This document shows, in pieces, positions 15,292 through 24,483 of a DNA stretch of 64,000 bases; position 1 is the first letter of the stretch, and the number at the start of each line of letters is the position of its first letter. The position numbers were made by a program, and so were the translations under genes. Location: assembly GCA_946406035.1 (NCBI GenBank), contig CAMJJG010000006.1, positions 1 to 64,000 of the forward strand, read 5' to 3'. The DNA comes from an uncultured Prevotellaceae bacterium (lineage in GTDB: Bacteria > Bacteroidota > Bacteroidia > Bacteroidales > Muribaculaceae). The notes below the pieces were generated by a model. The model ran no database searches and was not told the DNA's origin. It saw nothing but the letters and a program-made list of their open reading frames with translations.

Positions 15292-17283
15292 TTAGTACTG
15301 GTACTCGGTGTCGATGACCTCAAACTCGGTGCGGCGGTTGATTTGGTCGGCCGCTTGCTGATCCTCCTTGCTCAGCTTCTTGATGAACTCCTCGGTGAGC
15401 GTCACGCCTTCCTCAAACTGTGGGTACTGGCTGTGGATGCGCTTGGTTACCGTCTTGGGTCGCGACTCGCCGTAGCCAGCGGGACGCAGCCGCTCCTTGG
15501 GGATGCCGTTCTCGATGAGGTAGTCCACCACACTCTGGGCTCGACGCTGCGAGAGCCCCTGGTTGTACTTGGCGCTGCCCACGCGGTCGGTGTGGGAGGC
15601 CATCTCGATGACGATGTTGGGATGGTCCTTGAGGAGCATCACCATGCTGTCAAGGGCGAGTTTGGACTCGTCGCGCAGGACAGCCTTGTCAAAATCATAG
15701 AAGATATTCTCGATAATCTGGGCCTTGAACATGGCGGCCAAGATAAAGTCCACGTTATACTCGGCATCCTCCTCGGTGCTGTCGCTCTCAAACTCCTGGC
15801 GGGCGTTCAAGTATCCATCGGCACTGGCTTGCATGGCATATTTCACGCCCCTCTGCAGGTCAAAGCGGAAGGAACCGTCGGGCTTGGCGGCGGTCTTCTG
15901 GTTGCTGCCGTCGTCACCCACGATGCGGATGACGGCATTGGGTACGGGCTCATCGTCCTTATCGACGACATAGCCCGAGATCCAAATCTGCAAATCGGGC
16001 TTGATGAAGCTGAAGATGTGGTCATAGCCACGGGCATCGCCACGGTTGCTCGAGAACAGTCCGCTCTCGCCCTGGCCGAAGGTGAGCCCAAAGTCGTCGG
16101 CCGCGGAATTCATCGGCACGCCCATGTTCTCGATCACCCAGCGGTCCATCGACACGTTGTCGCCCTCTTCGCGGGGCTGCAAGGTGGCTCTGAACAAGTC
16201 CAGACCGCCCATGCCGGGATGGCCGTCGCTCGAGAAGTACAGGAGGCTGTCGGTGCGCATGTTGGGGCAGCGCTCGTTGCCCTTGGTGTTGATCTGCATG
16301 CCCAGGTTCTCGAGTGTGCCGTGCTTGTCCTTGAGGTTGATGCGCCAGATGTCGGTGCCTCCTTGTCCGCCGGGCATGTCGCTGGCGAAGTATAACCATT
16401 GCCCGTCGGGGCTGACAAAGGGGTCAGAATAGTTGCTCAGCGTGTCGGCAGTGATCTCAAACTTCTGTGGAGCGCCCCACTTGGCCTCGCTGCGGCTGCT
16501 GGTATAGATTTCAACGTTGGTGGGCCAGTCCTGCCGCACGGCGCGGGCCAGATACATTGTCGAGCCGTCGGGCGAGAATGCTGCGGCGCCCTCGTCATGC
16601 TCGGTGTTCAAGCCTCCGTCCACAATCTCGGGGCGTGACCACTTGCCGTTCTCGTCCTTCTTCATGAAGTAGATGTCCCCCTTCTTGGTGCCCAGGATCT
16701 CGCTGCGCAACTCGCCAGTTGATTTCTCGTTGGTCGAGGTGAAGTACAGGTACTCCATGTTTTTGTCGAGGTACATCGGGCAGTAGTCGGCGCGGCGGGA
16801 GCCGTAGAATGGCTTGACGATATATCGCGAGCCCTCCTCTTTCAACTGGGGTGCCAACTCGCATCCGCGCAGGCCCACCATCGCCTCCCAACTGCCGGGA
16901 GCGATTTCCAGGTACTGGTTATAGCTGCTGATGGCTGCAGCATACTGACCCTCGCGTTGTTGGGCCTGGGCCAGGCGCAACAGCAGGGTGGTGTCCTCAT
17001 ACTCGTAGCGGATGGCATTCTGGAAAGCAGCCGCGGCGCGGTTGCCCTGGTTGAGTTTCAGGTGGCACATGCCCAACTGGAATGCCAGTTCGCCACGCAA
17101 CCAGGCGTCCTCCTTGCGGTTGTAGCGGTTATAGAGCTTGCGGTAGATGGCCGCCGCATCAAAGTACTCGCCGCGGTCATAGGCCTCGTCAGCATCCTTG
17201 AGTTTGGGTCCCTTGCAAGATGTCATCGACAGCGTCATCGATGCCACCATCAGTCCCACAACGATAAATAGAATCCGTTTCAT
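15292..17283 (-). CDS. PorE-like OmpA-family lipoprotein
   Basis: Lipoprotein (SMTSC, Cys about 23) with four modules in order. These are TPR repeats (about 30-130) and a PD40 beta-propeller (about 155-430, e.g. FSPDGSTMYLAR, VSPDGQWLYFAS, YFSSDGHPGMGG). A carboxypeptidase-regulatory-like domain follows (about 440-520, PNAVIRIVGDDG) and an OmpA peptidoglycan-binding domain (about 540-655, SHTDRVGSAKYNQGLSQRRA). This order and the 663-residue length match PorE of Porphyromonas gingivalis, which anchors the type IX secretion system to peptidoglycan. Whether this genome has T9SS cannot be seen here; other TPR-PD40-OmpA proteins exist. Confidence 0.75.
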   Translation of the reverse strand: MKRILFIVVGLMVASMTLSMTSCKGPKLKDADEAYDRGEYFDAAAIYRKLYNRYNRKEDAWLRGELAFQLGMCHLKLNQGNRAAAAFQNAIRYEYEDTTLLLRLAQAQQREGQYAAAISSYNQYLEIAPGSWEAMVGLRGCELAPQLKEEGSRYIVKPFYGSRRADYCPMYLDKNMEYLYFTSTNEKSTGELRSEILGTKKGDIYFMKKDENGKWSRPEIVDGGLNTEHDEGAAAFSPDGSTMYLARAVRQDWPTNVEIYTSSRSEAKWGAPQKFEITADTLSNYSDPFVSPDGQWLYFASDMPGGQGGTDIWRINLKDKHGTLENLGMQINTKGNERCPNMRTDSLLYFSSDGHPGMGGLDLFRATLQPREEGDNVSMDRWVIENMGVPMNSAADDFGLTFGQGESGLFSSNRGDARGYDHIFSFIKPDLQIWISGYVVDKDDEPVPNAVIRIVGDDGSNQKTAAKPDGSFRFDLQRGVKYAMQASADGYLNARQEFESDSTEEDAEYNVDFILAAMFKAQIIENIFYDFDKAVLRDESKLALDSMVMLLKDHPNIVIEMASHTDRVGSAKYNQGLSQRRAQSVVDYLIENGIPKERLRPAGYGESRPKTVTKRIHSQYPQFEEGVTLTEEFIKKLSKEDQQAADQINRRTEFEVIDTEYQY

Positions 17284-17361
17284 GAAAATGCGTTGCTATA
17301 AGAGCTTTAACATTAAAAACGATAAAGCCGCCACATTTATTGTATCTATAGAGGGTAAACC

Positions 17362-18192
17362 CTATCTATACTCCCTGGTGATCGTCATCTGGTGCTTACC
17401 GTCGAGGGCGATGCTCACGCGGGTGTAGCGACCGTGGGTGTCGATGTCGTAGTCAAACGTGCGCTCATGCACCACGTCGGTGCCCTTCAACTCCTTGATG
17501 GCGATGAGGAATTTCTTGCCAGTGGCGGTGTCAAAGTCGTAGTGATAGCGAAGGACCTTGCCGCCTGCCTCCTCGCGCACGATGTAGCCGTCCTGATAGA
17601 CCAGGGTGCGCTTCTCGCCCTTGGCCGATGTGGTGACCAGCTTGGTGAGGTGCCCGTTCTCGTTGTAGCTGTAGTCATGACGGCTGCCATTGTCGCCCTT
17701 GACGATGGCGCGGCGGCCATGCTCGTCAAATAGCGAGACATAGTTGATCGTCCGCGCCTTGCTCTTGCTCTGCTTGAGCGAGAAGCTGGTGTGGCTGTCA
17801 TAGGAGTAGCTGTAATTGACCGTGGTTTTGGCGCCCTTGCTGCCCTGGATGATGGACTGGGTGAGCAATCCCTGATTGTTGAAGATGAACACGTTGTCGC
17901 GCTTGCTGCCGTCGGCCATGTCCACATGCTCGTCAACGCGGCCGGTACAGCCGTTGAAGCCCAGGTCAAGGTGCTCGATGCGGTAGCTGTGTGTGGGATT
18001 GTTGACCAGGTTGGCATAGAATGTCTTTACCCGCGGGTCAATCGTGCGCATGGTGTCCATGTAGGAGGTCAATTTCTCGAGTGTCACGTTCTCGTTGCAG
18101 TAGGGTGCGCTGTCACTGGCAGCCAGTTGTCCCCACGTGGTCCCTATCGTCATTGCTGCCACACAGGCCAGCATTAAAAATCGCTTCATCAT
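17362..18192 (-). CDS. Secreted YD-repeat-like protein of unknown function
   Basis: The track ORF starts too early. The ATG at 18192 (MMKRFLMLACVAAMTIG) follows a consensus promoter and begins a proper signal peptide, leaving 276 residues. The mature part has aromatic, glycine/asparagine-turn strands resembling YD/RHS-type repeats (YSYDSHTSFSLK, HDYSYNENGHLTKLV, YHYDFDTATGKK, FDYDIDTHGRYTRV). It probably forms a beta-sheet wrap in the periplasm or outside. No toxin or enzyme motif is seen. It lies 78 bases upstream of the porE-like gene on the same strand. Confidence 0.65.
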   Translation of the reverse strand: MMKRFLMLACVAAMTIGTTWGQLAASDSAPYCNENVTLEKLTSYMDTMRTIDPRVKTFYANLVNNPTHSYRIEHLDLGFNGCTGRVDEHVDMADGSKRDNVFIFNNQGLLTQSIIQGSKGAKTTVNYSYSYDSHTSFSLKQSKSKARTINYVSLFDEHGRRAIVKGDNGSRHDYSYNENGHLTKLVTTSAKGEKRTLVYQDGYIVREEAGGKVLRYHYDFDTATGKKFLIAIKELKGTDVVHERTFDYDIDTHGRYTRVSIALDGKHQMTITREYR

Positions 18193-18223
18193 AAAAAAAG
18201 TTATCGCTTTAGTGTTTGCCCTG

Positions 18224-18254
18224 CAAAGATAATTAAAAACTTCAATCTTACAAA
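18224..18254 (-). promoter_or_regulatory. Promoter of the YD-like gene
   Basis: Minus-strand TTTG (18251-18254) and TATCTTTG (18224-18231) with 19 bases between. It decides the start at 18192 rather than the track's 18288. Confidence 0.8.
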
Positions 18255-18367
18255 AAATCAAACATTTCGCCCGATTGATAGTGAACATTTGTCGTTTTTT
18301 GCCTACCTTCGCAGTTTGTTAACCTGTCTAAAACAACATAATTAACAAAATAATCACATTAGTTTTT

Positions 18368-20335
18368 ATGAAAGACGAAGAAATCATTGTTCAACCCTCT
18401 CAGCAAGACGAGATCGCACTGCCCGAGAACGCCGCGCGCGAGCTCAAGCCGGGGGAGAAGTATGTACCCATCCTCAAGCCCGACAAGACTTATCCCGAGA
18501 TTACTCCCTACTCGGTGTCGCTGGGCTTGATTATGGCGGTCATCTTCAGTGCTGCTGCGGCCTACTTGGGTCTCAAGGTGGGCCAAGTGTTTGAGGCTGC
18601 CATCCCCATTGCCATCATCGCTGCGGGCATCGGCGCCGTGACCAAGCGCAAGAACTCGCTGGGCGAGAATGTCATCATCCAGTCGATTGGTGCTGCATCG
18701 GGCATTATTGTGGCTGGTGCCATCTTCACGCTGCCGGCCTTGTATATCCTGCAAGCCGAGTATCCCGAGATCACCGTCAGCTTCCTTGAGGTGTTCCTCA
18801 GCTCGCTGCTGGGCGGAATCCTGGGCATCCTGTTCTTTATCCCCTTCCGCAAGTACTTTGTGAGCGACATGCACGGCAAGTTCCCGTTCCCCGAGGCTAC
18901 CGCGACCACCCAGGTGCTCGTCAGTGGCCAGAAGGGCGGCGACCAGGCACGTCCGTTGCTCATCGCCGGTCTGGTGGGTGGTCTGTATGACTTCCTGCTC
19001 TCGACCTTCGGCTGGTGGAAAGAGGTGCTCACCACGGCAGCCATCCCTGCCATGCAGAATTTCACCGACCATGTTAAGATGATCTTCAAGATCAACACCG
19101 GTGCCGCAGTGCTCGGCCTGGGTTACATCATCGGCCTGCCCTATGCGTTCATCATCTTTGCCGGTAGCGCCTTCATCTGGTGGGTGATCGTGCCCCTGCT
19201 GGGCATGAATCCCGACTTTGCCCAGATGAGCCCCGACGAAATCTTTGCCGGCGGTGCCCGTTACATCGGCATCGGCGGTATCGCCATGAGCGGTATCATC
19301 GGCATCGTCAAGTCGTGGGGCGTGATCAAGAATGCTGCCGGCCTGGCTGGCCAGGCCTTTAAAGGGCAGGATCAAAACGTGCAGGTGGAGCGCCACCAGC
19401 GTGACATCTCGATGAAGGTGCTCGTGTTTGCCCTGCTGGCAGCCCTGCTGGTGACTTTTGTATTCTTCTACATCGGCGTGATCCATAATCTGATGCAGAC
19501 GATTGTAGCCTTCCTCGTCGTTCTCGTTATCGCGTTCCTCTTCACCACCGTGGCTGCCAATGCTATTGCCATTGTGGGCAGCAATCCCGTGAGCGGCATG
19601 ACGTTGATGACCCTGATCGTGGCCAGTGTGATCTTTGTGGCTATTGGCCTTAATGGTTCCAAGGGTATCGTGGCAGCCATGGTCATTGGCGGCGTGGTGT
19701 GCACCGCACTGTCGATGGCAGGAGGCATGGTGACCGACATGAAGATCGGTTACTGGATCGGTACCACTCCTGCCAAGCAGCAGACCTGGAAGTTTGTCGG
19801 CACCCTCGTGTCGGCAGCAACCGTTGGCGGTGTGATGATTATCCTCAACAAGGCCTATGGCTTCGTTGGCGAGAACGCCCTTGTTGCTCCCCAGGCCAAC
19901 GCTATGGCAGCGGTGATCAAGCCCCTGATGATGGGTGGCGAGACCCCGTGGCTGCTCTATGGTGTGGGTGCAATCCTGGCCCTGCTGCTCAACTGGTTGA
20001 AGGTTCCTGCCCTGCCTTTCTCGCTGGGTATGTTCATCCCCTTGCAGCTCAATGCACCGCTGCTCGTTGGCGCCATCATCAGCTGGTTTGTGGGCAGCCG
20101 TAGCAAGGACGAGAAGGTCAACAACGCCCGCAAGGAGCGCGGCACGTTGCTCGCCAGCGGCTTCATCGCCGGTGGTGCCCTCATGGGAGTCGTGAGCGCT
20201 GCTATGATCTTCTTCGGCTTCAAGTACACCAGTCCGCTGGGCGACACAGCCAGCAACATCCTGGCCATCGTTATGTACATCGCCCTCATCCTGTTCCTGG
20301 CCATTTCTTGCCTGCGCGCCAAGAAAGAGGACTAA
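18368..20335 (+). CDS. OPT-family oligopeptide transporter
   Basis: Inner-membrane transporter of 655 residues with roughly 14-16 hydrophobic helices. Family features are the N-terminal EITPYSVSLGLIMAVIFSAAAAYLGLKVGQ region, the KFPFPEATATTQVL motif (about 170-185), SNPVSGMTLMTL (about 408-419) and the GLPYAFIIFAGSAFIWW segment. OPT members carry peptides or metal-peptide complexes by proton symport, and bacterial ones are poorly characterised. The gene is transcribed divergently from the YD-like gene and ends at a strong terminator, so it is probably monocistronic. Confidence 0.92.
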   Translation: MKDEEIIVQPSQQDEIALPENAARELKPGEKYVPILKPDKTYPEITPYSVSLGLIMAVIFSAAAAYLGLKVGQVFEAAIPIAIIAAGIGAVTKRKNSLGENVIIQSIGAASGIIVAGAIFTLPALYILQAEYPEITVSFLEVFLSSLLGGILGILFFIPFRKYFVSDMHGKFPFPEATATTQVLVSGQKGGDQARPLLIAGLVGGLYDFLLSTFGWWKEVLTTAAIPAMQNFTDHVKMIFKINTGAAVLGLGYIIGLPYAFIIFAGSAFIWWVIVPLLGMNPDFAQMSPDEIFAGGARYIGIGGIAMSGIIGIVKSWGVIKNAAGLAGQAFKGQDQNVQVERHQRDISMKVLVFALLAALLVTFVFFYIGVIHNLMQTIVAFLVVLVIAFLFTTVAANAIAIVGSNPVSGMTLMTLIVASVIFVAIGLNGSKGIVAAMVIGGVVCTALSMAGGMVTDMKIGYWIGTTPAKQQTWKFVGTLVSAATVGGVMIILNKAYGFVGENALVAPQANAMAAVIKPLMMGGETPWLLYGVGAILALLLNWLKVPALPFSLGMFIPLQLNAPLLVGAIISWFVGSRSKDEKVNNARKERGTLLASGFIAGGALMGVVSAAMIFFGFKYTSPLGDTASNILAIVMYIALILFLAISCLRAKKED

Positions 20336-20365
20336 ATCGGCGAGAAGATAATTGATACCCACACA

Positions 20366-20419
20366 ACCTGCGGGAGCCTGCCACTGGAGACGGGGATGGG
20401 CTGCCGCAGGTCGTTTTTT
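20366..20419 (+). terminator. Terminator of the OPT gene
   Basis: ACCTGCGG pairs with CCGCAGGT, AGCC/GGCT extends the inner stem, and six T follow at 20414-20419. Confidence 0.75.
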
Positions 20420-20556
20420 GTGGGCCGATATCAGCGCACCTATGCCAGGGTGTTACTAAAAATGTGGAGTTTTGTGATACATGGATTTGGCAGGGTCGGA
20501 AAAAAAGAGTAATTTCGCACGTTTTTTAAACAATAATAACTTCACGACAAGCAAGT

Positions 20557-21639
20557 ATGAAAAAATTATTCTTGATGATGATAGCCGTCATGGCGTTGAC
20601 GGCCTGCAATGGCAACAAGTTCCATGTCGATGGTGTTGTTGAGGGCGCCAACGACTCGACGACCCTGATTCTCGAGCAGTCAAGCAATGGCGAGTGGTTT
20701 ATCCTGGACACGGTTAGGGTCGATAACAGCGGCAAGTTCAGTGTGAGTGCCGAAGCCCCCGAGGTGCCTAGCATCTATCAGCTGCGCTATGGCGACCAGG
20801 TCATCTGCTTCCCCATCGACAGCCTTGACCACCTCACCATCAATTCCAAGCTTCCTCACTTTGCGACCGATTATACCATCGCTGGCAGTGATCATGCCCT
20901 GCAGGTCATGGCCATCGACAAGGAGGCCATGAAATTTGCCGGTGGCAAGGGTACCGATGCCGAGCTCCAGGCATGGAAGGACCAATTGGCCCACCAGATT
21001 GTTGCCGACCCCAGCGGCATCGTCGCTTACTATACCATCAACAAGTATATCAACGGCAAGCCCTTGTTCGACCCGTTGAACGACAATGACCTGCGCATCA
21101 TCGGTGCTGTGGCCAATTCCTTTAACTCATTCCGCCCTGATGACCCCCGCACCGATTATCTGGTCAATCTGTTGCTTGATGGCCAGCGCCGTCGCCGCTC
21201 GTTGACCGCGCCCACCGACACCGTCTATGCCGACGTGGCCTCGATCATCGACATCAAGCTGCAAGACTACAACGGCAAGGAGTACAGCTTGACCAAGGTG
21301 GCTGCCGACAACCGTGTCGTGCTGCTCGACTTTACCATTTATCAGACCGAGTACTCGCCGCAGATCAACAAGTTGCTCAACGACATCTATCAGTCCTATC
21401 ACAGCCGTGGACTCACCATCTATCAGGTAAGTCTCGACCAGGACAATGTGGCATGGCGGCAGGCTGCCCAGAATCTGCCCTGGATCACGGTGTTTGATCC
21501 CCGCAGTGTCAATTCGCAGTATGTAGGCGCCTATAATGTGACTGGCATGCCCACGACGTTTATCATTCGCAACGGGGAGATTGTTGAGCGTGTCGAGGAC
21601 ATCACCCGGCTCAAGGCTGCTGTGGCCAAGTACATGTAA
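20557..21639 (+). CDS. Thioredoxin-fold lipoprotein without CXXC (DUF4369-like)
   Basis: Lipoprotein (ALTAC, Cys about 17). Residues 20-120 form a DUF4369-type beta domain (VDGVVEGANDSTTLILE). The C-terminal third is a TlpA/AhpC thioredoxin fold: VVLLDFTIYQTEYSPQ where TlpA has DFWATWCGPC, and the cis-proline motif GMPTTFII is retained. With both redox cysteines absent it cannot work as a thiol oxidoreductase and may be a binding or structural protein. It precedes an lrp gene by 270 bases. The family name is from memory. Confidence 0.8.
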   Translation: MKKLFLMMIAVMALTACNGNKFHVDGVVEGANDSTTLILEQSSNGEWFILDTVRVDNSGKFSVSAEAPEVPSIYQLRYGDQVICFPIDSLDHLTINSKLPHFATDYTIAGSDHALQVMAIDKEAMKFAGGKGTDAELQAWKDQLAHQIVADPSGIVAYYTINKYINGKPLFDPLNDNDLRIIGAVANSFNSFRPDDPRTDYLVNLLLDGQRRRRSLTAPTDTVYADVASIIDIKLQDYNGKEYSLTKVAADNRVVLLDFTIYQTEYSPQINKLLNDIYQSYHSRGLTIYQVSLDQDNVAWRQAAQNLPWITVFDPRSVNSQYVGAYNVTGMPTTFIIRNGEIVERVEDITRLKAAVAKYM

Positions 21640-21793
21640 CCTCACGGTTTTCTTGCATGAATTGATAGTCCCTTGCCTGAATGAGGAATGTTAAATAGGT
21701 GCAATCAGCAACGCTTGAGCGCTATTTTCGTTTAATTTTTGAAGAAATTTGTAAAAATTCCTTATGAATTGTCATTTTCTCGAAAATATTTTG

Positions 21794-21801
21794 TAATTTT
21801 G
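21794..21801 (+). promoter_or_regulatory. -7 box for the lrp gene
   Basis: TAATTTTG, 110 bases before the start, which implies a leader of about 100 bases. No riboswitch fold is recognised in the leader. Confidence 0.5.
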
Positions 21802-21910
21802 CACTCTGAAAATGTTCTAGGCTATCTTGAATAAAGATTCCTATATTACTTTTATCAGTCATTAGTAACTCGTTTTTTATATAAGGATATAGATTAAATA
21901 ACTATAAATT

Positions 21911-22393
21911 ATGGCAACTAAACTTGATTCACTAGATTACAAGATCTTGAAAATGCTGTCGCTGAATGCGCGCAAGCCTTATCTGGAGATCGCTCGAGCA
22001 TGTAACGTATCGGGGGCGGCAATTCATCAACGCATCCAGAAACTATATAACATGGGCGTTATCAAGGGCTCAATCTCATTGATCAACCCTTCGTCGGTAG
22101 GCTATGAGACGTGTGCCTATATTGGCTTTTTCCTGAATGACCCCTCTAAGTTTGATGAAGTTGTATCCAGGCTCAAAACGGTGCCCGAGGTTGTGGAGTG
22201 CTACTTCACCACAGGCAAGTATGATATGTTTGTCAAGCTTTATGCACAGAACAACGACCACTTGCTGCAGATAATCCATGACCGTTTCTTGAAGATGGGA
22301 TTGGGCCGCAGCGAGACGTTGATAACCTTCAAGGAAGTGTTCAAGCGTCAGATTCCCATCGAGCCCGAGGGCACTGGAGAGCTGAAGGATTAA
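21911..22393 (+). CDS. Lrp/AsnC-family transcriptional regulator
   Basis: DNA-binding regulator of 160 residues. The N-terminal winged helix-turn-helix (about 5-60) reads LDYKILKMLSLNARKPYLEI with recognition-helix region VSGAAIHQRIQKL. The C-terminal RAM domain (about 68-150) shows VPEVVECYFTTGKYDMFVKLY, where the ligand-binding glycine/aspartate turn is present. Lrp proteins respond to amino acids and can act globally. It is monocistronic with a clear terminator. The target genes are not evident. Confidence 0.92.
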   Translation: MATKLDSLDYKILKMLSLNARKPYLEIARACNVSGAAIHQRIQKLYNMGVIKGSISLINPSSVGYETCAYIGFFLNDPSKFDEVVSRLKTVPEVVECYFTTGKYDMFVKLYAQNNDHLLQIIHDRFLKMGLGRSETLITFKEVFKRQIPIEPEGTGELKD

Positions 22394-22403
22394 AAAACAT
22401 TGT

Positions 22404-22427
22404 GGGAGCGCCTGTCGCTCCCTTTTT
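22404..22427 (+). terminator. Terminator of lrp
   Basis: GGGAGCG and CGCTCCC with a five-base loop, then five T. Confidence 0.85.
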
Positions 22428-22460
22428 AATGGATAATGGTTTCTACATAATAATATAATC

Positions 22461-22467
22461 AGGAGGT
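22461..22467 (+). promoter_or_regulatory. Consensus Shine-Dalgarno before the inositol monophosphatase gene
   Basis: AGGAGGT with seven bases to the ATG at 22475. Canonical SD sequences are rare in this phylum, and no other gene in the window shows one this strong. Confidence 0.7.
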
Positions 22468-22474
22468 AAAAAAG

Positions 22475-23284
22475 ATGAATTCAGACTATGAAAAAATGTT
22501 ACCAGACCACTTGACCGCCCAGGAGCGGCAGTGGTGCCTTGCCGCGCGCCAGATGGGTCACGACGCGGCAGTGGTGTTGAAGAGAAACTTTCGTCGTCGC
22601 GACCTGTCGATTGAGGACAAGGGCAACGCGTTTGACATTGTCACCGAGGCCGACAAGGGCAGCGAGCGCATCATCCTCGACTATCTGCACCGCCATTTTG
22701 CCGATCATGCCATCCTCAGCGAGGAGAGTGGTGATGATCACCGCCAGGCCCGTTATCAGTGGGTCATCGATCCGCTTGACGGTACGGTGAACTACAGCGC
22801 GGGCATTGCGACCTATTGCATCTCGATTGGGCTCAAGGTGGATGGACAGACCTGTATGGGATATGTCTATGCCCCGACGCTCGACGAGGAGTTCTGGGCC
22901 ATCAGGGGCAAGGGCGCTTATGGGCCCTACGGGCGCTTGCAGGCCAAGGCGACCGTTGAGTTGGCCAGGTCGGTCATCTCGACCGGCTTCCCCTATGACA
23001 AGGCCACCAATGCCGACAACAACCTGGATCGCGTCGCCCGCGTGATGCCCCGCGTGAGGGGACTGCGCCGGCTAGGGTCAGCAGCGATGGATCTGTGCTA
23101 TGTCGCCGCCGGTTGGCTTGACGGCTACTGGGAGCTGAACCTCAAGGAGTGGGATGCCTGTGCCGGTGAGCTCATCGCCCAGGAGGCCGGAGCCTTCGTC
23201 AAGCGTTACCGCAACGACCACGGCATCTGCATCCTCGCCGCCTGCCCCGGCATCGCCAGCGAGTTGCTGGAACTGGTAGAGTAA
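22475..23284 (+). CDS. suhB: Inositol monophosphatase family protein
   Basis: Mg-dependent phosphatase of the IMPase/FBPase superfamily, 269 residues. The metal site is complete: EESG (about 87-90), WVIDPLDGTVNYS (about 97-109) and WDACAGELIAQEAG (about 227-240). DIVTEADKGSE (about 52-62) is the first conserved block. Substrates may be inositol phosphate, PAP or fructose 1,6-bisphosphate; these are not distinguishable by eye, so the symbol is provisional. An unusually strong Shine-Dalgarno sequence fixes the start. Confidence 0.88.
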   Translation: MNSDYEKMLPDHLTAQERQWCLAARQMGHDAAVVLKRNFRRRDLSIEDKGNAFDIVTEADKGSERIILDYLHRHFADHAILSEESGDDHRQARYQWVIDPLDGTVNYSAGIATYCISIGLKVDGQTCMGYVYAPTLDEEFWAIRGKGAYGPYGRLQAKATVELARSVISTGFPYDKATNADNNLDRVARVMPRVRGLRRLGSAAMDLCYVAAGWLDGYWELNLKEWDACAGELIAQEAGAFVKRYRNDHGICILAACPGIASELLELVE

Positions 23285-23349
23285 GATTATAAAAGGGCGT
23301 TATCAACTAAAAACTAGGAACTGTGGGCAGGAAACTGAAAACTATTTAG

Positions 23350-23357
23350 TAACTTTG
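23350..23357 (+). promoter_or_regulatory. -7 box for trpS
   Basis: TAACTTTG, 35 bases before the ATG. The upstream DNA is a run of degenerate AACTNNNAAAC words and has no clear -33. Confidence 0.55.
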
Positions 23358-23391
23358 CACCCATTGAAATAAAAATTACCGGAATTTGAAT

Positions 23392-24471
23392 ATGGATAAC
23401 AATAGAAAGATTGTTTTGAGCGGTATACGTCCCACGGGGCAGTTGCATCTGGGCAACTACCTGGGCGCGTTGAGTAACTTTGTGAAGATGCAGAACGAGG
23501 GCAAGTATGACAGCTACTACTTCATCGCCGACCTGCATGCACTCACCACCAACCCCGACCCCAAGGAACTGCACACCAACGTGCGTCACATCCTGGCCGA
23601 GTATCTGGCCGCAGGGCTTGACCCCGAGAAGTCGACCATCTTTGTGCAGAGCGATGTGCCCGAGGTGAGCGAGATGTACCTGCTGCTCAACATGCACGTG
23701 GGCATCGGCGAGCTGATGCGCACGGCCGCCTTCAAGGACAAGGCCCGCAAGGCGCTGGGCATCAGCGCTCCCACCCAGGGCGATGATGACGAGGACGTGG
23801 CCAAGGAAATCATCGGTGCCAGCACCAACAAGCGTGTCAATGCCGGCCTGCTGACCTATCCCACGCTGATGGCCGTCGACATCCTTATCCAGCGTGCCGA
23901 CTTTGTGCCCGTGGGTAAGGACCAGGAGCAGCACCTGGAGCTGACACGCAGGTTTGCCCGCCGCTTCAACTCGTTCTACAAGACCGAGTACTTCAATGAG
24001 CCGCAGAACTTCAACTTCGGCAGCGCGCCCGTGAAGGTGCCCGGCCTGGATGGCAGCGGCAAGATGGGCAAGAGCGAGGGCAACTGCATCTATCTGGTGG
24101 ACGACGAGAAGACCATCCGCAAGAAGGTGATGCGCGCCGTGACCGACGGTGGCCCCACCGAGCCCAACCAGCCCATGGCCGAGCCGGTGCAGAACCTCTT
24201 CACTATTCTCAAGCTCGTCGGCACCCCCGACAAGGTGGAATTCTTCACCGAGGCCTATAACAACTGCTCCATCCGCTACGGCGACCTCAAGAAGGAGATT
24301 GCCGAGGACATCGTGGCCATGACCACCCCCATCCGCGAGCGCATCCTGGACATCGAGAACGACAGTGCCTACCTGCACCGCGTCCTCGAGATGGGTGCCG
24401 AGCGTGCCCGTGCCCGTGCCGGCAAGACGCTGGCCGACGTGCGCGAGATCATGGGCATCACTAAGTTCTGA
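23392..24471 (+). CDS. trpS: Tryptophanyl-tRNA synthetase
   Basis: Charges tRNA-Trp in the cytosol. The track begins at a TTG (23386); the ATG at 23392 (MDNNRKIVLSG) is the better start and gives 359 residues. The class I signature is PTGQLHLGNYLGA (HIGH variant, about 12-24) and KMGKSEGN (KMSKS variant with Gly, about 225-232). The long insert between them, with the DDDEDVAKE acidic stretch, is a lineage feature. It follows the inositol monophosphatase gene and precedes the YgjP-like gene. Confidence 0.95.
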   Translation: MDNNRKIVLSGIRPTGQLHLGNYLGALSNFVKMQNEGKYDSYYFIADLHALTTNPDPKELHTNVRHILAEYLAAGLDPEKSTIFVQSDVPEVSEMYLLLNMHVGIGELMRTAAFKDKARKALGISAPTQGDDDEDVAKEIIGASTNKRVNAGLLTYPTLMAVDILIQRADFVPVGKDQEQHLELTRRFARRFNSFYKTEYFNEPQNFNFGSAPVKVPGLDGSGKMGKSEGNCIYLVDDEKTIRKKVMRAVTDGGPTEPNQPMAEPVQNLFTILKLVGTPDKVEFFTEAYNNCSIRYGDLKKEIAEDIVAMTTPIRERILDIENDSAYLHRVLEMGAERARARAGKTLADVREIMGITKF

Positions 24472-24483
24472 CACCCCCCTAAG

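Noticed and set aside
15343-16395. 350-residue plus-strand ORF opposite the PorE-like gene
   Set aside because: It is antisense to a recognisable multi-domain lipoprotein and has no motif of its own.
18359-20362. 667-residue minus-strand ORF opposite the OPT transporter
   Set aside because: The real transporter is plain on the plus strand. The antisense product is a His/Asp/Gln-rich shadow with no promoter.
23300-23345. AACTAAAAACTAGGAACTG-type words before trpS (and similar before the mreC start) as a regulatory repeat
   Set aside because: They are degenerate AT-rich filler without fixed period or symmetry. I could not define a unit.
23314-24474. 386-residue minus-strand ORF opposite trpS
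   Set aside because: It is a complementary-frame shadow of trpS with low-complexity Leu/Val/His content.
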